Shown here: one piece after another, positions 35,775-46,850 of the stretch
Layout of the letters: the number at the start of each line of letters is the position of its first letter
Position numbering within the stretch: position 1 is the first letter of the stretch
From: Eulemur rufifrons
Taxonomy: Eukaryota; Chordata; Mammalia; Primates; Lemuridae
Assembly: GCF_041146395.1 (NCBI RefSeq)
Contig: NC_090989.1
Coordinates: forward strand, 221,930,843 to 221,994,842
Length of the DNA: 64,000 nucleotides
Direction of reading: 5' to 3'
Notes under the pieces: model-generated
The model's database searches: none
What the model was told of the DNA's origin: nothing
What the model saw: only the letters and a program-made list of their open reading frames with translations
Translations under genes and position numbers: made by a program

Positions 35775-35990
35775 TGGGTTCTGAACTCTTTCACTTATTA
35801 GCTATGTGATTTGGAGCAAGTTATTTAAATACTCTGTAGTTTCTTCATTGTACAAAAGAAATAAGATAGAACTTACAATACCTTTTTCAGAGAAATATTA
35901 TGACAGTTAAACATATTAATACACATACAGTGCCCACAACAGGGTCTGCCATATAAGTAAGTGCTTAACAAATGTTAGGTGTTGTTATTA
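35775..35990 (+). mobile_element. MIR SINE, sense
   Basis: TATTAGCTATGTGATTTGGAGCAAG, TACTCTGTAGTTTCTTCATTG, CAGTTAAACATATTAATACAC and a CAACAGGGTCTGCCATATAAG-to-TAACAAATGTTAGG ending keep nearly the full MIR order. Confidence 0.85.
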
Positions 35991-36090
35991 CTTTTACTGG
36001 AAAATGCTTATATGCTTCCACACAAATTAAGATTCTTATAAATATTTGCTTCATGATGCTTCTACTAGATTTAACTTCATTGAGCCTAGA

Positions 36091-36904
36091 AACTTTTCAA
36101 AAGAAGATAGACTAATGGCCAAGAAACATATGAAAAAATGCTCAACATCTCTAATCACCAGGGAAATGCAAATCAAAACCACAATGAGATATCACTTATC
36201 TCCAGTGAGAATGGCCATTATCAAAAAGTTCCAAAACAATAAATGTTGGCATGGAAGTGGAGAGATAGGAACACTCATACATTGTTGGTGGGACTGCAAA
36301 CTAGTACAACCTCTATGGAAAGCAATATGGAGATACCTCAAAGAACTACAAGTAGAACTACCATTTGATCCAGCAATCCCATTACTGGACATCTACCCAA
36401 AAGAACAGAAGACATTCTATAAAAAAGACATCTGCACTAGAATGTTTATAGCAGCACAATTCACAATTGCAAAGATGTGGAAACAACCCAAGTACACATC
36501 AATACATGAGGGGATTAATAAAATGTGGCACATGTATACCATGCAGTTCTACTGAGCCACAAAGAGTGATCTAGCATCTCTTGTATTATCCTGGATAGAG
36601 CTGGAGCCCATTCTGCTAAGTGAAATATCCCAAGAATAAAAAAAACAAGCACCACATATACTCACCATCAAATTGGCATTAACTGATCAACACTTAAATG
36701 CACATATAGTAACAACATTCATCGGGTGTTGGGCAGATGTGAGGAGGGAGGAGGGGATGGGTATATACACACCTAATGGGTGTGGTGCACACTGTCTGGG
36801 GGATGGACACACTTGAAGCTCTGACTTGGGTGGCGGGCAAGGGCATTATATGTAATCTAAACATTTGTACACCCGTAATATGCCAAAATAAAAAAAAATT
36901 TTAA
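36091..36904 (+). mobile_element. Young lemur-lineage L1, 5'-truncated 3' end
   Basis: A 5'-truncated L1 of about 0.8 kb. The ORF2 C-terminal frame is open from the insertion point to a stop at 36555 and contains the hallmark [35 protein letters not shown] and [16 protein letters not shown] segments. A 3' UTR with a G-rich run (GAGGGAGGAGGGG) and an A-rich tail follows. A perfect 21-bp target-site duplication flanks it at 36070-36090 and 36905-36925. The fragment lacks endonuclease, RT and promoter, so it cannot move. An ATG at 36046 upstream of the L1 belongs to the flank and only extends the frame by chance. Confidence 0.97.
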
Positions 36905-36925
36905 TTTAACTTCATTGAGCCTAGA

Positions 36926-37564
36926 GATATGATTTATTTTTATTTGAAATACCTTAGAAGATAAAGTTTAAGTGAATGTCCAAGTTCCTAAATAGTCCAA
37001 AACAATTGAGATTTACGTCAAACAACATATAAAGCTTGCTGTTCCTTTTTCAAAAAAAAATCTTGATCTTGGTTCAAGTCAAAAGGGCAAAAAGTGCCAA
37101 ATCCTTACTCTGCTTCACCCTCCACCCCAAACTATATAGAAGGACTAAGAAAACAAAAAGTCCAGAACAGTAATAAGAGAGAAAGCTCTTCACAGTTGTA
37201 AACCTTTGGGGACTGCTGTTTTGCCAAGTTAAAAGTTCACTTGCTGTCGCTTCTAGATTTTCAGCTAAGCCTGTGGGCAAGATGGGAAGGTTGTTTCACT
37301 ATAGAGCATTTATTACAAACTAAAGGAGATGGAGTGAAAGAGGCAGGCATTTCTGTGGTCCTTGGTGATATGTCAAAATAGTGGATGTGCTATTTTTCCT
37401 TCCATTTGTCCCTTGAAAGATAAGTACTGTCACTTCTTGTTTATGTTATAGATACAAGCTTAGGTGTGTTGTGAAAAAGGCAAGAAGAGCATTTTTTAAA
37501 AATAATATTACCTTTTAAAAGTATAAATATATGATTTCATTTTATTTATATATATATATAGTGT
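36926..37564. other. Unassigned sequence ending in (TA)n
   Basis: A short TATATATATATATA run lies at about 37549-37562; nothing else recognised. Confidence 0.4.
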
Positions 37565-38185
37565 ATGTGTCCTATGCCACATAAGAAATTATCACAAACT
37601 TAGATAATTTGTTATTTAAAATTTAAATTACTTAAAATAATACCCATTTATTAACTCACAGTTCTGTGGTCAGAAGTGTGGTACAACGTGACTGGGTTCT
37701 GCTCAGGATATTGCAGAGTTGAAATCAAGATGTCAGCCAGCTGCATACTCATCTGGAGGCTCAACTAGGGAAAGATCTCTCTCTGCGCTCTCTCAGAGTG
37801 TTCATTTCTGTGTAGTTACAGGAATGAGGTCCCTTTGTATTGCTGGCTGTCAGTTAGAGATTGATCTCAGCAACTAGAGGCCACTCTCAGGTCCTTGCCA
37901 TGGAGCCCCCAGGGGCAGTTCACAACATGGATGTTGGCTTTCTTCCAGGCTTGCCCGAGTGTGTCTCTCTGCCCTCCTCTTGTGCAACCAGCAAGAGAAA
38001 ACTGCTTGTACAGGGTTCACGTGATTAGGCCAGGCCCACCAGAATAAACTTCCTACCTTAAAATCAACTGACTTAGGACTTTGATTACATACTCCTTCAC
38101 AGAAGTACCTAGATTTGTGTTTAATAGAATAATCAGTGGTATGGAATCTTAGGGGACCATTTTAAAATTCTACCTACCAAAATAT
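37565..38185 (-). mobile_element. LTR-like interspersed repeat, antisense
   Basis: AAGAAATTATCACAAACTTAG, TTATTAACTCACAGTTCTGTGGTCAGAAG, GAAATCAAGATGTCAGCC and CTGGAGGCTCAACTAGGG follow the common antisense pattern of MaLR-like or similar mammalian LTRs ('caaattaccacaaacttagtggctt... cacagttctggaggtcagaag'). The exact family is not assigned; the element is old. Confidence 0.5.
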
Positions 38186-38329
38186 ACATATGATAGGTCT
38201 ATAGGGTGTACTTAACCAGCATATTCAGGAAAAGGGGGATGGTTGAGAACTAATTGTCTTGAGTTTCTATTCCGGAGTAGTTGCTGTTAGAAACTTCACA
38301 CTGATGAGTGTTTCCATGCTCCTAACAGG

Positions 38330-38455
38330 CCTTCTGTTTTGCAGGTGAGACATTGAAGGCTGAGAGACTTTCAGTATCTTAGGTCACACAGTTGAAAAAC
38401 AACAAAGCAAGATTTCAAACTTAAGGCTGGATTCAAAGCCTGTGTACTTTGCTCC
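38330..38455 (-). mobile_element. MIR fragment, antisense
   Basis: GTTTTGCAGGTGAGACATTGAAGG, TCTTAGGTCACACAGTTG and a following TGTGTACTTTGCTCCATACC resemble the reversed MIR middle and 5' part. Confidence 0.55.
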
Positions 38456-38459
38456 ATAC

Positions 38460-38640
38460 CAGTGGTTCTCAAACATGAGGGTATATATGAACTGGTAGAG
38501 TGTTTGTTAAACATATTAATTTTTAGGCTCTCCTCCAAAAACATTCTGATTCAGTAAGTCATGATCTGGGAATTTCTATTTAGGAAATCTTGCTCAACAG
38601 CAATGTTTCCCAGAAATTCCAAAGAATCTCAGTGGCACAC
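38460..38640 (+). mobile_element. MER5A-like hAT element
   Basis: CAGTGGTTCTCAAACATGAGG, GTGTTTGTTAAACATATTAATTTTTAGG, CTGATTCAGTAAGTCATGATCTGGG and TTCTATTTAGGAAATCTTG match the MER5A order. The far end is decayed; GAACCACTG at about 38797 may be its displaced terminus. Confidence 0.8.
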
Positions 38641-39429
38641 ATAAGCTACCTACTTTGAAAACAGATATTTTAACATGCCCAAAATTAGAACATAATTACA
38701 GAATAAAAGATTATCTTTTATGTCATTTCTCTTTCTTTTCCATGGAATGATGATAAATTTGCAGGAGTGCACTAATGCCAGGTCTGGCACTTGTGAACCA
38801 CTGTTCTATTGGAATGTTTTTTAATTATTTACGTAACATGCATGATTTATCAATTGTCCATAAAATAAGATTTTAATATAATTTTAAATATATGAATATT
38901 TTACTATAGTGTTAAAATTTGTGAAAGCTCCAAAGGCATTCCAGAATCCAACATAATTAATCTTTGTTCTATTGATGTGCAGAAGTACTAATTAATGGAA
39001 AATTTCAGTCAACAGATTACTAGATAATACAGTATGTATATTACTATATTCTCAGAATGACCATAATGACAGAATGAACCTTTTTGATCTTGTTTTCATA
39101 GGTTCTATTCCCAAAGAGTTTTCATTGTTTACAGAACACAATAACTAATATGTGTGTGTGTGTGTGTGTGTTTTTCCTTGGAGGAGGATCTTATCACTGT
39201 CATTGTTTAGAATTGTCAGAGTCTGATAATAATAAAAAGCAGACTGAACTTGTACCATCTTTATTATTGTTTTAAATTCTCTCCTTCCATCCTGCCCTTG
39301 GTACACCTGGGTATTCAGTGTACCTGTTTCAGTGGCTTATTACTTCTCCAAATGCATGGCTCTTTGAGGTTTTTTTTTTTTTTTTTTTGAAGATTTATTA
39401 TACTCCACCTTCAATATTATAAATATAGT
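38641..39429. other. Unassigned AT-rich sequence
   Basis: It includes a (TG)n run at 39151-39171 and a poly-T tract at 39371-39388. No gene or named repeat otherwise. Confidence 0.4.
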
Positions 39430-39560
39430 ATGTGTCTCTTCCCTTGTTAGACTACAAATTCCTTGAGTACAGAGTTTATTCTAGTCCATCTTTATACTTC
39501 TTAAAAGGGCTTAGCACAGTGTTTTGCAAAGTCACTTCTCAGAAAACACTTGTCTGTTGA
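39430..39560 (+). mobile_element. L2 3' tail, sense
   Basis: GTTAGACTACAAATTCCTTGAG, CAGAGTTTATTCTAGTCC and GGGCTTAGCACAGTG follow the terminal L2 order. Confidence 0.7.
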
Positions 39561-39586
39561 GCTGAAATTAGCAACAAGTGCTTTAT

Positions 39587-39967
39587 CAGGGTCCTCAACC
39601 TTTTCAGCACAAGGGACTGGTTTCATGGAAGACAGTTTTTTTCCATGGACCGAGGGGGAGGAGGGACGGTTTCGGGATGATTTTGCAGCTGCTCCCCAGT
39701 GCTAGCATCACCCCCTCAGCTCCACCTCAGCTCATCAGGCATTAGATTCTCATAAGGAGTGCGCACATGCAGGTTTCAGTAGGGTTCGTGCTCCTATGAG
39801 AATCTAATGCCGAGCTCAGGCAGTGATGTAAGCGATGGGGAGTGGCTGTAAATACAGATGAAGCTTCACTCACCCGCCCACCGCTCACTTCCTGCTGTGT
39901 GGCCTGGTTCCTAACAGGCAATGGACGACTGGTTACCAGTCCACAGCCTGAGGGTTGGGAACCACAG
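39587..39967 (+). mobile_element. MER1 hAT-Charlie element, sense
   Basis: It starts CAGGGTCCTCAACCTTTTC, continues GGACTGGTTTCATGGAAGACAG, GCATTAGATTCTCATAAGGAG, TCGTGCTCCTATGAGAATCTAATGCC and GTAAATACAGATGAAGC, and ends GGGTTGGGAACCACAG. GCTTTAT occurs at both edges, consistent with most of an 8-bp target duplication. Non-autonomous; no transposase. A second copy lies at 46335-46524. Confidence 0.92.
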
Positions 39968-39984
39968 CTTTATATGGATTTAGA

Positions 39985-40440
39985 AGAACAATTTCATTTT
40001 TTAAAAGTGGTGTTTAATTATACTGCTTTTGGCTACAAGTAATAGAATAAATTCCTAATTAGAAATGTCTTGTTCAATACAGAGATTTCATTGCCTTCAC
40101 TGTTATACAGAAGAAGTTTGAAAATGTGCCTCCCCGGGCTGGTTCGGAGTCTCGGTGCCGCCAGAGCACTGGGCTGCCTTCTCCAGAATTCTCTCTACTT
40201 CCTCCTCACGGTCTCAAAGTAGCTGCAGTAGTTCCACACAGCCTACGATCACATCAAACATACCTGGCAGGAAGGGAAGGAAGGAAAAGTCTTTATCCGT
40301 CTCTCTTTAAGGAAAAAAAATCTTTCCCAGACAGCTTTCAGAAGAGGTCTCCTTAAATTTGTCAACATTTGGTCTCAGGATTATTACCCTTGACATTTTT
40401 TGCCAAGGGGATGTCTGGTATTGGCTCCAACAGCCTCTGC
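39985..40440. mobile_element. Ancient interspersed repeat, family unassigned
   Basis: GGCTACAAGTAATAGAATAAATTCC, CTTCCTCCTCACGGTCTCAAAG and GCTGCAGTAGTTCC resemble a widespread old mammalian repeat whose copies begin 'ggctgcaagtaacagaaa' and contain 'tcacggtcgcaagatggctgc'. I cannot name it. The GC-richer part (40130-40250) is not a CpG island. Confidence 0.45.
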
Positions 40441-40704
40441 TGTAGTACAGTGGTCCCTAATCCCTACAGATAGTAGTGGCATATTCAGGCTTTCTTTGTG
40501 ATCTCATGTCCTTTTACTTTTTCTTTGTTTTTTCCATTCTGTTTCTTTGGTACTCCATGCCATCTACTGGGTATTGTTTACTTCTGCAGCTTAAAGTGTA
40601 CTTAATTTGAGATAAAGAACCCAACAGCAGAAAGCTAGAATTTGGGACAGAGATTCAGGAAACTCTGAATGACTGACCTGTGGGGGAAATAAGATGTGGA
40701 TGGC
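40441..40704. other. Unassigned sequence
   Basis: Nothing recognised. Confidence 0.35.
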
Positions 40705-41050
40705 GCATTAGCATTAGTTTTCTATTGCTGCTGTGACAAATTACCACAAACTTAATCACTTAACACAAACTTGTTCTCTTCCAATTCTGCAAATCGGAAA
40801 TCCAAAAAGAGTCTTAAGTGGCTAAAATCAAGGTGTCAGCAAAACTGGTTCCTTCTGGAGGCTCCAGAGGAGAACCTGTTCCTTGTTCCTCCCACTTTCA
40901 GTGTGGGCCAGCATTGCTTGTGTCCTGGTCACATCACTCCAGTTTCTTCTTCCATTGTCACATAAACTTCTCTCCTCTTATACACAATCCATTTTCCCTA
41001 CTAATCCCAGTAGCTTAGATTTTAATGGGTCCAGTTAGAACTACTATAAA
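40705..41050 (-). mobile_element. LTR-like repeat, antisense, related to 37565-38185
   Basis: TTTCTATTGCTGCTGTGACAAATTACCACAAAC, AAATCAAGGTGTCAGC, CTTCTGGAGGCTCCAGAGGAG and CCTTGTTCCTCCCAC share the layout of the repeat at 37.6-38.2 kb and of MaLR-like LTRs. Confidence 0.55.
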
Positions 41051-41170
41051 ATTGTATCTTCACTGGTATGGGAAGACACCTCCTTTAAACTTTGTCAAGC
41101 AGAGATTGATTAAGAGAAAGTGCTTGGAAGACGCCAAGGGCCCCATTGTTTTCTCAGCTGAATCTCCTGC

Positions 41171-41171
41171 G

Positions 41172-41202
<31 letters not shown>
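41171..41202 (+). repeat. (TC)n microsatellite
   Basis: About 15 CT units between CTGCG and GTTTATAC. Confidence 0.95.
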
Positions 41203-41204
<2 letters not shown>

Positions 41205-41389
41205 ATACAAATTTAAGGAAAAATTCCATTATTATAACAATGCAAGTCTTCAAATTGTAGGATACTTTGTTCATTTAAATTTGATGCTATTGGCAGAAAG
41301 ACCTTTCAAAGTGCTTTGAACACTCTCAGAAAAGAAATGTGAATAATGGCTGTTATGCAGGGGACAGTGACGGTGTCTGCCTCAGATAA

Positions 41390-41555
41390 ATCTCTCATTC
41401 TCCTCATGTTTATGGCAAGTAAGCCAAAGTTGAAACCAAATTTAAGTAGCTTGTTTAAAGTTACACAGAAAATATGTGGTGGACCTATAAAATCAACACT
41501 GTGATTCCAGAGCTCACATACTTATTAGCGTGCTATGTTGCCTCCTTACTTTCTG
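41390..41555 (-). mobile_element. MIR SINE, antisense
   Basis: TAGCTTGTTTAAAGTTACACAG, GGTGGACCTATAAAATC, GTGATTCCAGAGCTCAC and TAGCGTGCTATGTTGCCTCC are the reversed 5' half of MIR. Confidence 0.65.
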
Positions 41556-41580
41556 GCTTACACACCTGAACTGATGGAGG

Positions 41581-42082
41581 TGAGAGACTGAATATACAAA
41601 TGAACAATAGCCGGACTAAACATAAAAACAGAACTCTGACCCATCGTCTATAGTAACTGGTCTAGGAAGTCAAACTGCTATCTTTAGCACCCACTCCAGG
41701 AAGCCGAACAATAACCTTGTAACAATAGGCCCCAAACAGCCATGATTTGATTGATAACTGGCAGCTTCTCCAATTTTCGCCCCATTTCCAACATAGGACC
41801 AATGAGAAAAAGCCAAATATACACCCCTAACCAATGATATAGGATGTCCTCTTTAGTTAGGCTGTCTATAGCTTCCCCATGCCAACAACCCCCAATCAGG
41901 GTATACCTGAAACCTTTCTCTCTTTTTTTTTTTTTTTTTTTTTTAACTATAAAGCTTTCTCGTTCCTCGTCTGCAAGTCTCTGCCAAACGTAAGCGATAG
42001 TGGCTGACCCCGTTTCTCTAGCAATTGCTGATTTAATAGCCTTTGCTTATTCTCATTTGTGTGGTCTATGTTTATTTCCACA
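41581..42082 (+). mobile_element. Candidate solo endogenous retrovirus LTR
   Basis: About 502 bp begins TGAGAGACTG and ends TTTCCACA, giving the TG...CA ends of an LTR. The flanking 4-mers GAGG and GTGG differ at one base, close to a class I (gammaretrovirus-like) 4-bp duplication. Inside are CCAAT-like boxes (AGGACCAATGAG, AACCAATGATATAGG), a long T run at 41921-41944, and a promoter-like ACTATAAAGCTTTC followed by GTCTCTGCCAAACG. No gag, pol or env sequence is adjacent, so it is a solo LTR. The family is not named. Confidence 0.6.
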
Positions 42083-42199
42083 GTGGTATCTGGTAATGAC
42101 AGAGAATATACTGACATAAGGGAAAAATGGATCTTGGCTAGGATGAGTTTATTGCCTTTGAGGTTTTCCAGTACACATATCAAGTACGCACGTAGATAT

Positions 42200-42900
42200 A
42201 TTGGTCTGAAGAGTCAAAGCTGTGAAGGGTGGATAGAGTTGCCTGGCGAGAGTACAAAGTGGGAAGTTATGAGGTATTAGAACTGATCCTGGAGAAACTC
42301 CTACATTTCGTGGCTGAGCAGAGCAGCATCAGCCTACAAAAGTACATGAAGACACATCAGGGGAAAGTAGAAACACTAGAGCAGTAGGGTCATGGACGTC
42401 AAAGGAAGGAGAGGCTGCAGAAGGAGGAAGTGATCCACAGTGTCTGAGGCAGAGAAGAGTTCAGAGGATCCAGCAATGTGGAGGTCAGTGGCGACCTAGA
42501 CCAAGGCCACCACGATGGCGTGCATTCCAGACTCACGGAGGTTGAGCAGGAAGAGCAATGAGGAAAGAAGACATACAATTTAGAGAACTTTCAACAAGTT
42601 TGGCTGTGAAGAGGGGGGATGAAAACGTGCTGGGAGGTGGAGTAGGATGTGAGGACGAGAGAGTCTTACTTAGGGATGACAAAGGTGTGCACACATTTAA
42701 ACGTTGACTGGAAGGGGTTGGTTGATTACATGGGAGAGAAAAGTGGGTAATCACATCTCAGGCTCCTGAGGAGACTGGAGGGGAGGGACCTAAAGCTTAA
42801 ATAGAAGGGACAGCTCTTTCAATCTAACAGGAGAGGACTGTTAACGAGGTCAGTGGATTTATCATTTTCAAGACGGTTCCTTTGGAAAGCTTTGGTTTTC
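42200..42900 (-). mobile_element. L2 LINE, ORF2 reverse-transcriptase region, antisense
   Basis: GTTGCCTGGCGAGAGTAC, GAAGTGATCCACAGTGTCTGAGG, CAGCAATGTGGAGGTCAGTGGCGACC and CAACAAGTTTGGCTGTGAAG are the antisense of the L2 RT-coding region. On the minus strand a fragment SSPLFTAKLVESSL corresponds to the conserved 'LLPFTAKLLERVV' segment. The frame is fragmentary and dead. Confidence 0.75.
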
Positions 42901-43514
42901 TGAGTGATATGAACTAAGACTGGAAATATTTCAAATGGTCACTATGGAAATGAGGAGTTTATGTACCAAGGAAGTGACGAAAGACTTTCAGGCAGAACTG
43001 AAGGCCCATTGTGAGGTTTATAATCTTGAATGTATTGTTATAAGAGATCAGAAAATTGACCCAAGAATGTGAGGTTGTACATTGTAACTGCCTTGGAGAA
43101 ATAATTCACCTGAGACTGAGGGGGAAAAGAAAACATTCATGATGAAGTGAAATTGCTTGCGGAAAATGGATGGGGAGGGTATAATCCAGGACCAAAGTCT
43201 GGTGAGAATTAGACAGAAATAGGCCCAGTCCTCCAAGGATTGAGAAAGAGCAGCAAGCGTTGCAATGTTTGCTTGAGTTGCACCAGTATATCAAGACATC
43301 TGTTCGGGAACATTTTATAAACCTCCTAAAAATGATTTTAGTGCTTTATTGAATGGAGTCCAATTTGTTTGGGGACACTATAAAGATAATATTTTCTAAG
43401 ATTAGTATGCATCTATGTTTTTCTACTGCTATCTTGAAAGTTCCATTATATGTGTCTTAGAAGTATGAGCTTCAAAATGTAATGGGGAAAAAGATGTCAT
43501 TGTCCTTGCATGAT
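42901..43514. other. Unassigned sequence
   Basis: Nothing recognised. Confidence 0.35.
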
Positions 43515-43755
43515 AATAATTATTAGCATTAATTGAGTACTTACAGTGAACCAGACTCTGTGCCAAATGTTTGCCTACATTACCTCATTTCATCCTCCCG
43601 ATACCCATATAATTGGGGTACCATTATTATCCCCACATTACAGTCAAAGAAAGCAAGATGCATAGAGGCCAGGCGACTTATTGAAAGAGACTCTGCCAGG
43701 AAGTGAAGGAGCAGGACTAGAACCCAAGACCTTCTCAGGCAACACTGTGATGTCA
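43515..43755 (-). mobile_element. MIR SINE, antisense, well kept
   Basis: TTGAGTACTTACAGTGAACCAGAC, CATTACCTCATTTCATCCTCCCG, CCATTATTATCCCCACATTACAG and GGACTAGAACCCAAGACC give most of the reversed MIR consensus. Confidence 0.88.
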
Positions 43756-45212
43756 GCAAAAGTGATCTTCAAGACTTCCCAATTCTTTCTTCAACTGCCT
43801 CCCTTTATGCTCAGACCTTGCTCGACACTCAGCCTCCCCCAGATGACACATCTTCTGTCTCCTTTCCAGCTGAGGAAATAAAACAATCTTTGCTAATGGG
43901 TTAATCATGTACTCCCAGACATCGTATTCATAATTTATTAGGAAACTTTCTGGAGGTCGTGGCCTAAATCAAAGGGATAGCTCTAATGGTGCTTTTACTC
44001 TCCCATTTTCAAGCTATTCTGCACTATAAAACTGCAGAAGCAGTAAACAATACAGTTTTCATATACTATGGCTCTAAAATCAAGTCTTCTGAACCTCTGG
44101 ACCAAATTACACTGTCGTCTCTCTCAGTAGAAGTGAGCGGGTCTGCGGGGACAGGGGAACAGAGAATTGCCACAGACTCTAAGTTCATCAAAGCTCATGA
44201 TAATTGGAGATCAACCTCTCTCATGTGACTCTAGCTTCCCAGTCACCCAGGAAAACACATTCTCGTGTGTCTGTGTGCATGAGTATATGTACACTCACAT
44301 GCGTGTGCACATGCGTGTATTTGAAATTGCTTTTGATTTCTCAAAATAAATAAATAAATAAATATAATGCACTTCCTGAGTCCTAAAACCTAGGAGAGGA
44401 TGGAAAAGTGAGAGCAGAGTCTATAGCAGTATGCCTATCTCTATGGCAAAACAACATCTAGCTTGGAAGTTCAGGCAAAAATAGCCCAAAGCACAAAGAT
44501 TGGGTTTCCACCTTTTAAAAAATAGTTCAGTTGATTTCTAATCATCTCTGTCCCCCTTTTGGAGAGAAGTCCAAGGTAAAGTAGTTGAAAGCAGTATGTG
44601 TCGGCAGGGGCCAGGATGCTACTGAACAAATGCATTGGGGGTGGGCAGTAAAGGAGATGGAAACAAGAAGAGTACACAGGGATGAGTAAATCAGTCAGAT
44701 TGGACAGAAACTGCAGCAAAATATGAACAAGGAGCAGATGCCTTGGAACCCCCGGAAACAGCCACTAGAAGTGAGCAGGAGGAGTAAGGAAAATGAACAC
44801 CTACACACAGCTGGCATCGATCAGCTCCCTACATCAGGACCACGAGAGAAAACCACTTTCAAAAACATCTTAGAAAAGCACAGGGAAAATACGAACTCTC
44901 CCGGCCTGCCTCCTTCATCTATCTCTCACTCTAACTCTGATGGTCTCTCACCGCTGCTCCCTCTGCTCTTCCCGTCCTCTCTGCTATCACTCAAATCTCT
45001 CTTTTTGCCCTGCAAAGATCTCTAGAGCCCCGTTCCTGCAGAAAGCCTTTTCTGGCTGAATGAAAAGAGGTAATGCTGATTTCTCCTCCTCCTCCTAGCA
45101 GACTGTTGGCCTGGCTCCCAGCACACACCGCCACGCCTGACTCACACAGGTTATCCTCAGCGTAAATATTTCATAACCAGGGCTCTCACCACAGCGTTAG
45201 CTCTTGGCTTAG

Positions 45213-45220
<8 letters not shown>
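43756..45220. other. Unassigned stretch with simple repeats
   Basis: (AAAT)n lies at 44346-44366, preceded by an irregular GT-rich/CATG stretch at about 44262-44320. Short CTCCTCCTCC occurs near 45085. No gene recognised. Confidence 0.4.

Positions 45221-45255
<35 letters not shown>
45221..45255 (+). repeat. (GT)n microsatellite
   Basis: About 17 GT units ending at the edge of the MaLR-like LTR; likely polymorphic. Confidence 0.97.
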
Positions 45256-45257
<2 letters not shown>

Positions 45258-45609
45258 ACAGACTGAATTGTTCCTTCCATATTCATATGTTGAAGCCCTA
45301 ACCCCCAATGTAACTGTATCTGGAGGTAAGGTCTTCAAGAAGTAATTAAGGCTAATGAGGTCATAAGGGTGGGGTCCTGATCTGATAGTGAATGTGGCCC
45401 TCCCCTTTCTCCACGCCACCATGTGAAGACACAGCCAGAAGGTGGCCCATCCACAAGCCACAGTAAAAAGCTCTCACCAAGAACCAAACTCTGCCAGAAA
45501 CTTGATCTTGGACTTTTCAACTTCCAGAACTGTGAGAAAATAAATTTCTGTTGTTTAAGCCACCCAGTCTACAGTATTTTGTCACGGGGGCTTGAGCAGA
45601 CCACCACAG
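45254..45609 (+). mobile_element. MaLR-like solo LTR, sense
   Basis: GACTGAATTGTTCCTTCC, TATTCATATGTTGAAGCCCTAACCCCC, GAGGTCATAAGGGTGGGGTCC, CCACCATGTGAAGACACAGCC, TTGATCTTGGACTTTTCAACTTCC and GTGAGAAAATAAATTTCTGTTGTTTAAGCC follow the layout of MaLR-type LTRs, including the AATAAA signal. No internal retroviral sequence is attached. The subfamily is uncertain. Confidence 0.7.
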
Positions 45610-46334
45610 TTTGTGTGGGTAGTGGGTGGTAGCAGTTATGAAAAGTGTGGGTTGAATTTAGGTCACCCATGTTAGAGTACAATTCCCGCAAGGCAAGGAT
45701 TGTCAATGTAACTCACTTTCCTTATACCAAGGAGCACATTATTTATATAAATCGAGTACCTACTAAATACCAATAAATTCTGCTGCTTCTTTTAATTTTG
45801 GGGTGACAAAATGTCTTCTGCCTATTTTGCTTTTATCCACCCAGTTGGCTCTCCTCTTCACATTCCCCTCTGCCTCCCTTAAACTTCCATTACCTGAAGC
45901 CGGTGATCCAGATATAGCAAAACTATGGATTACTCAAGACAAATTTAGGGTAAAGTTATCCAATAACTTGTAGAGTTGAATGGTTATGCCACTTAGGCAT
46001 GGATCTTTTGCACTCTCTAGCATTTCTGTTATATTAAAGCTGTAGCCAACTGTGTGTACTTTTAGGTGTAGAACTCATCAGATAAATTGTTTCTAGTAAG
46101 GATACCTGCAGTTAAGAACCAGGTAGTATATAGCAGCCTAGCAGAAAAAAAACACGTTCCTGCTACCTTAATTCATGTGTTGAAAACTCTAGAAGCCGGA
46201 AAATAATTAGATGCTGTTAAAAGGGGGATGAAGGAAACCGGCTCATCCTCCACCCTGGGATAGCACACCCACATTCCCCAACTCACATCAAGAAACCCTT
46301 CTCCCTGGCTCAGAAAGAGAACATTCCCCTATGG
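45610..46334. other. Unassigned sequence
   Basis: Nothing recognised. Confidence 0.35.
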
Positions 46335-46524
46335 CTGTGGTCCCAAACCACCAGGCCATGGCTGGGTACCGGTCTGTGGCCTGTTGGGAAACACATCATG
46401 CATCACCTGAGCTCCACACCACACGGCCCCCACCCATGACACCCCACCCTCCCCACCCCTGGTCTGTGGAAAAATTGTCTTTCATAAAATCGGTCCCTAG
46501 TGCCAAAAAGGTTGGGGACCACTA
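46335..46524 (-). mobile_element. MER1 hAT-Charlie element, antisense, internally deleted
   Basis: CTGTGGTCCCAAACC at the left and GGTTGGGGACCACTA at the right are the inverted ends. GGGTACCGGTCTGTGGCCTG and GGTCTGTGGAAAAATTGTC are the end-proximal segments; the middle found in the 39587 copy is gone. A 188-codon frame at 46331-46897 runs through this element and into flanking DNA and is not a gene. Confidence 0.9.
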
Positions 46525-46787
46525 CCATGTTGGGCTTCCTCATGTGGGGAATACTTGTGCCCCTACAGACTCACCTTCTTTAACCCTCAGATACTACAGA
46601 CTAGCCACATGGACCTCAGAAAGGAGTGCTAGCAAGGTTGGCAAAAAACATGTAGGTGCCCTCTGTAAGGCTTCAGGGCCAGCTTGGAGAATAAGATGGC
46701 AACAGCCCCATGGTCAGGAAGATAAGTTCTTGTTCTGTGCCCACTATGAGGGGTTCTCAGATTGTGATCTTCAGTCTTCTTACAACC

Positions 46788-46850
46788 AGTGTTTCCCAAC
46801 ATTATACATCAGCACCCCAGGAGCCTTTTTGGTACTGGATTTTGTGTTGC
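46788..46850 (+). mobile_element. MER5A-like fragment
   Basis: CCAGTGTTTCCCAACATTATACATCAGCACC resembles the first 50-60 bases of MER5A. Confidence 0.5.

Noticed and set aside
36046..36555. 169-codon frame as an intact protein gene
   Set aside because: All but the first 15 codons are the C-terminus of L1 ORF2 in a truncated insertion; the ATG is in the flanking DNA.
40126..40356. GC-richer stretch as a CpG-island promoter
   Set aside because: It has only a few CpGs over about 120 bases and resembles an old interspersed repeat.
41921..41944. Poly-T tract as the end of an antisense Alu
   Set aside because: No Alu sequence follows; it lies within a candidate LTR just upstream of its TATA-like motif.
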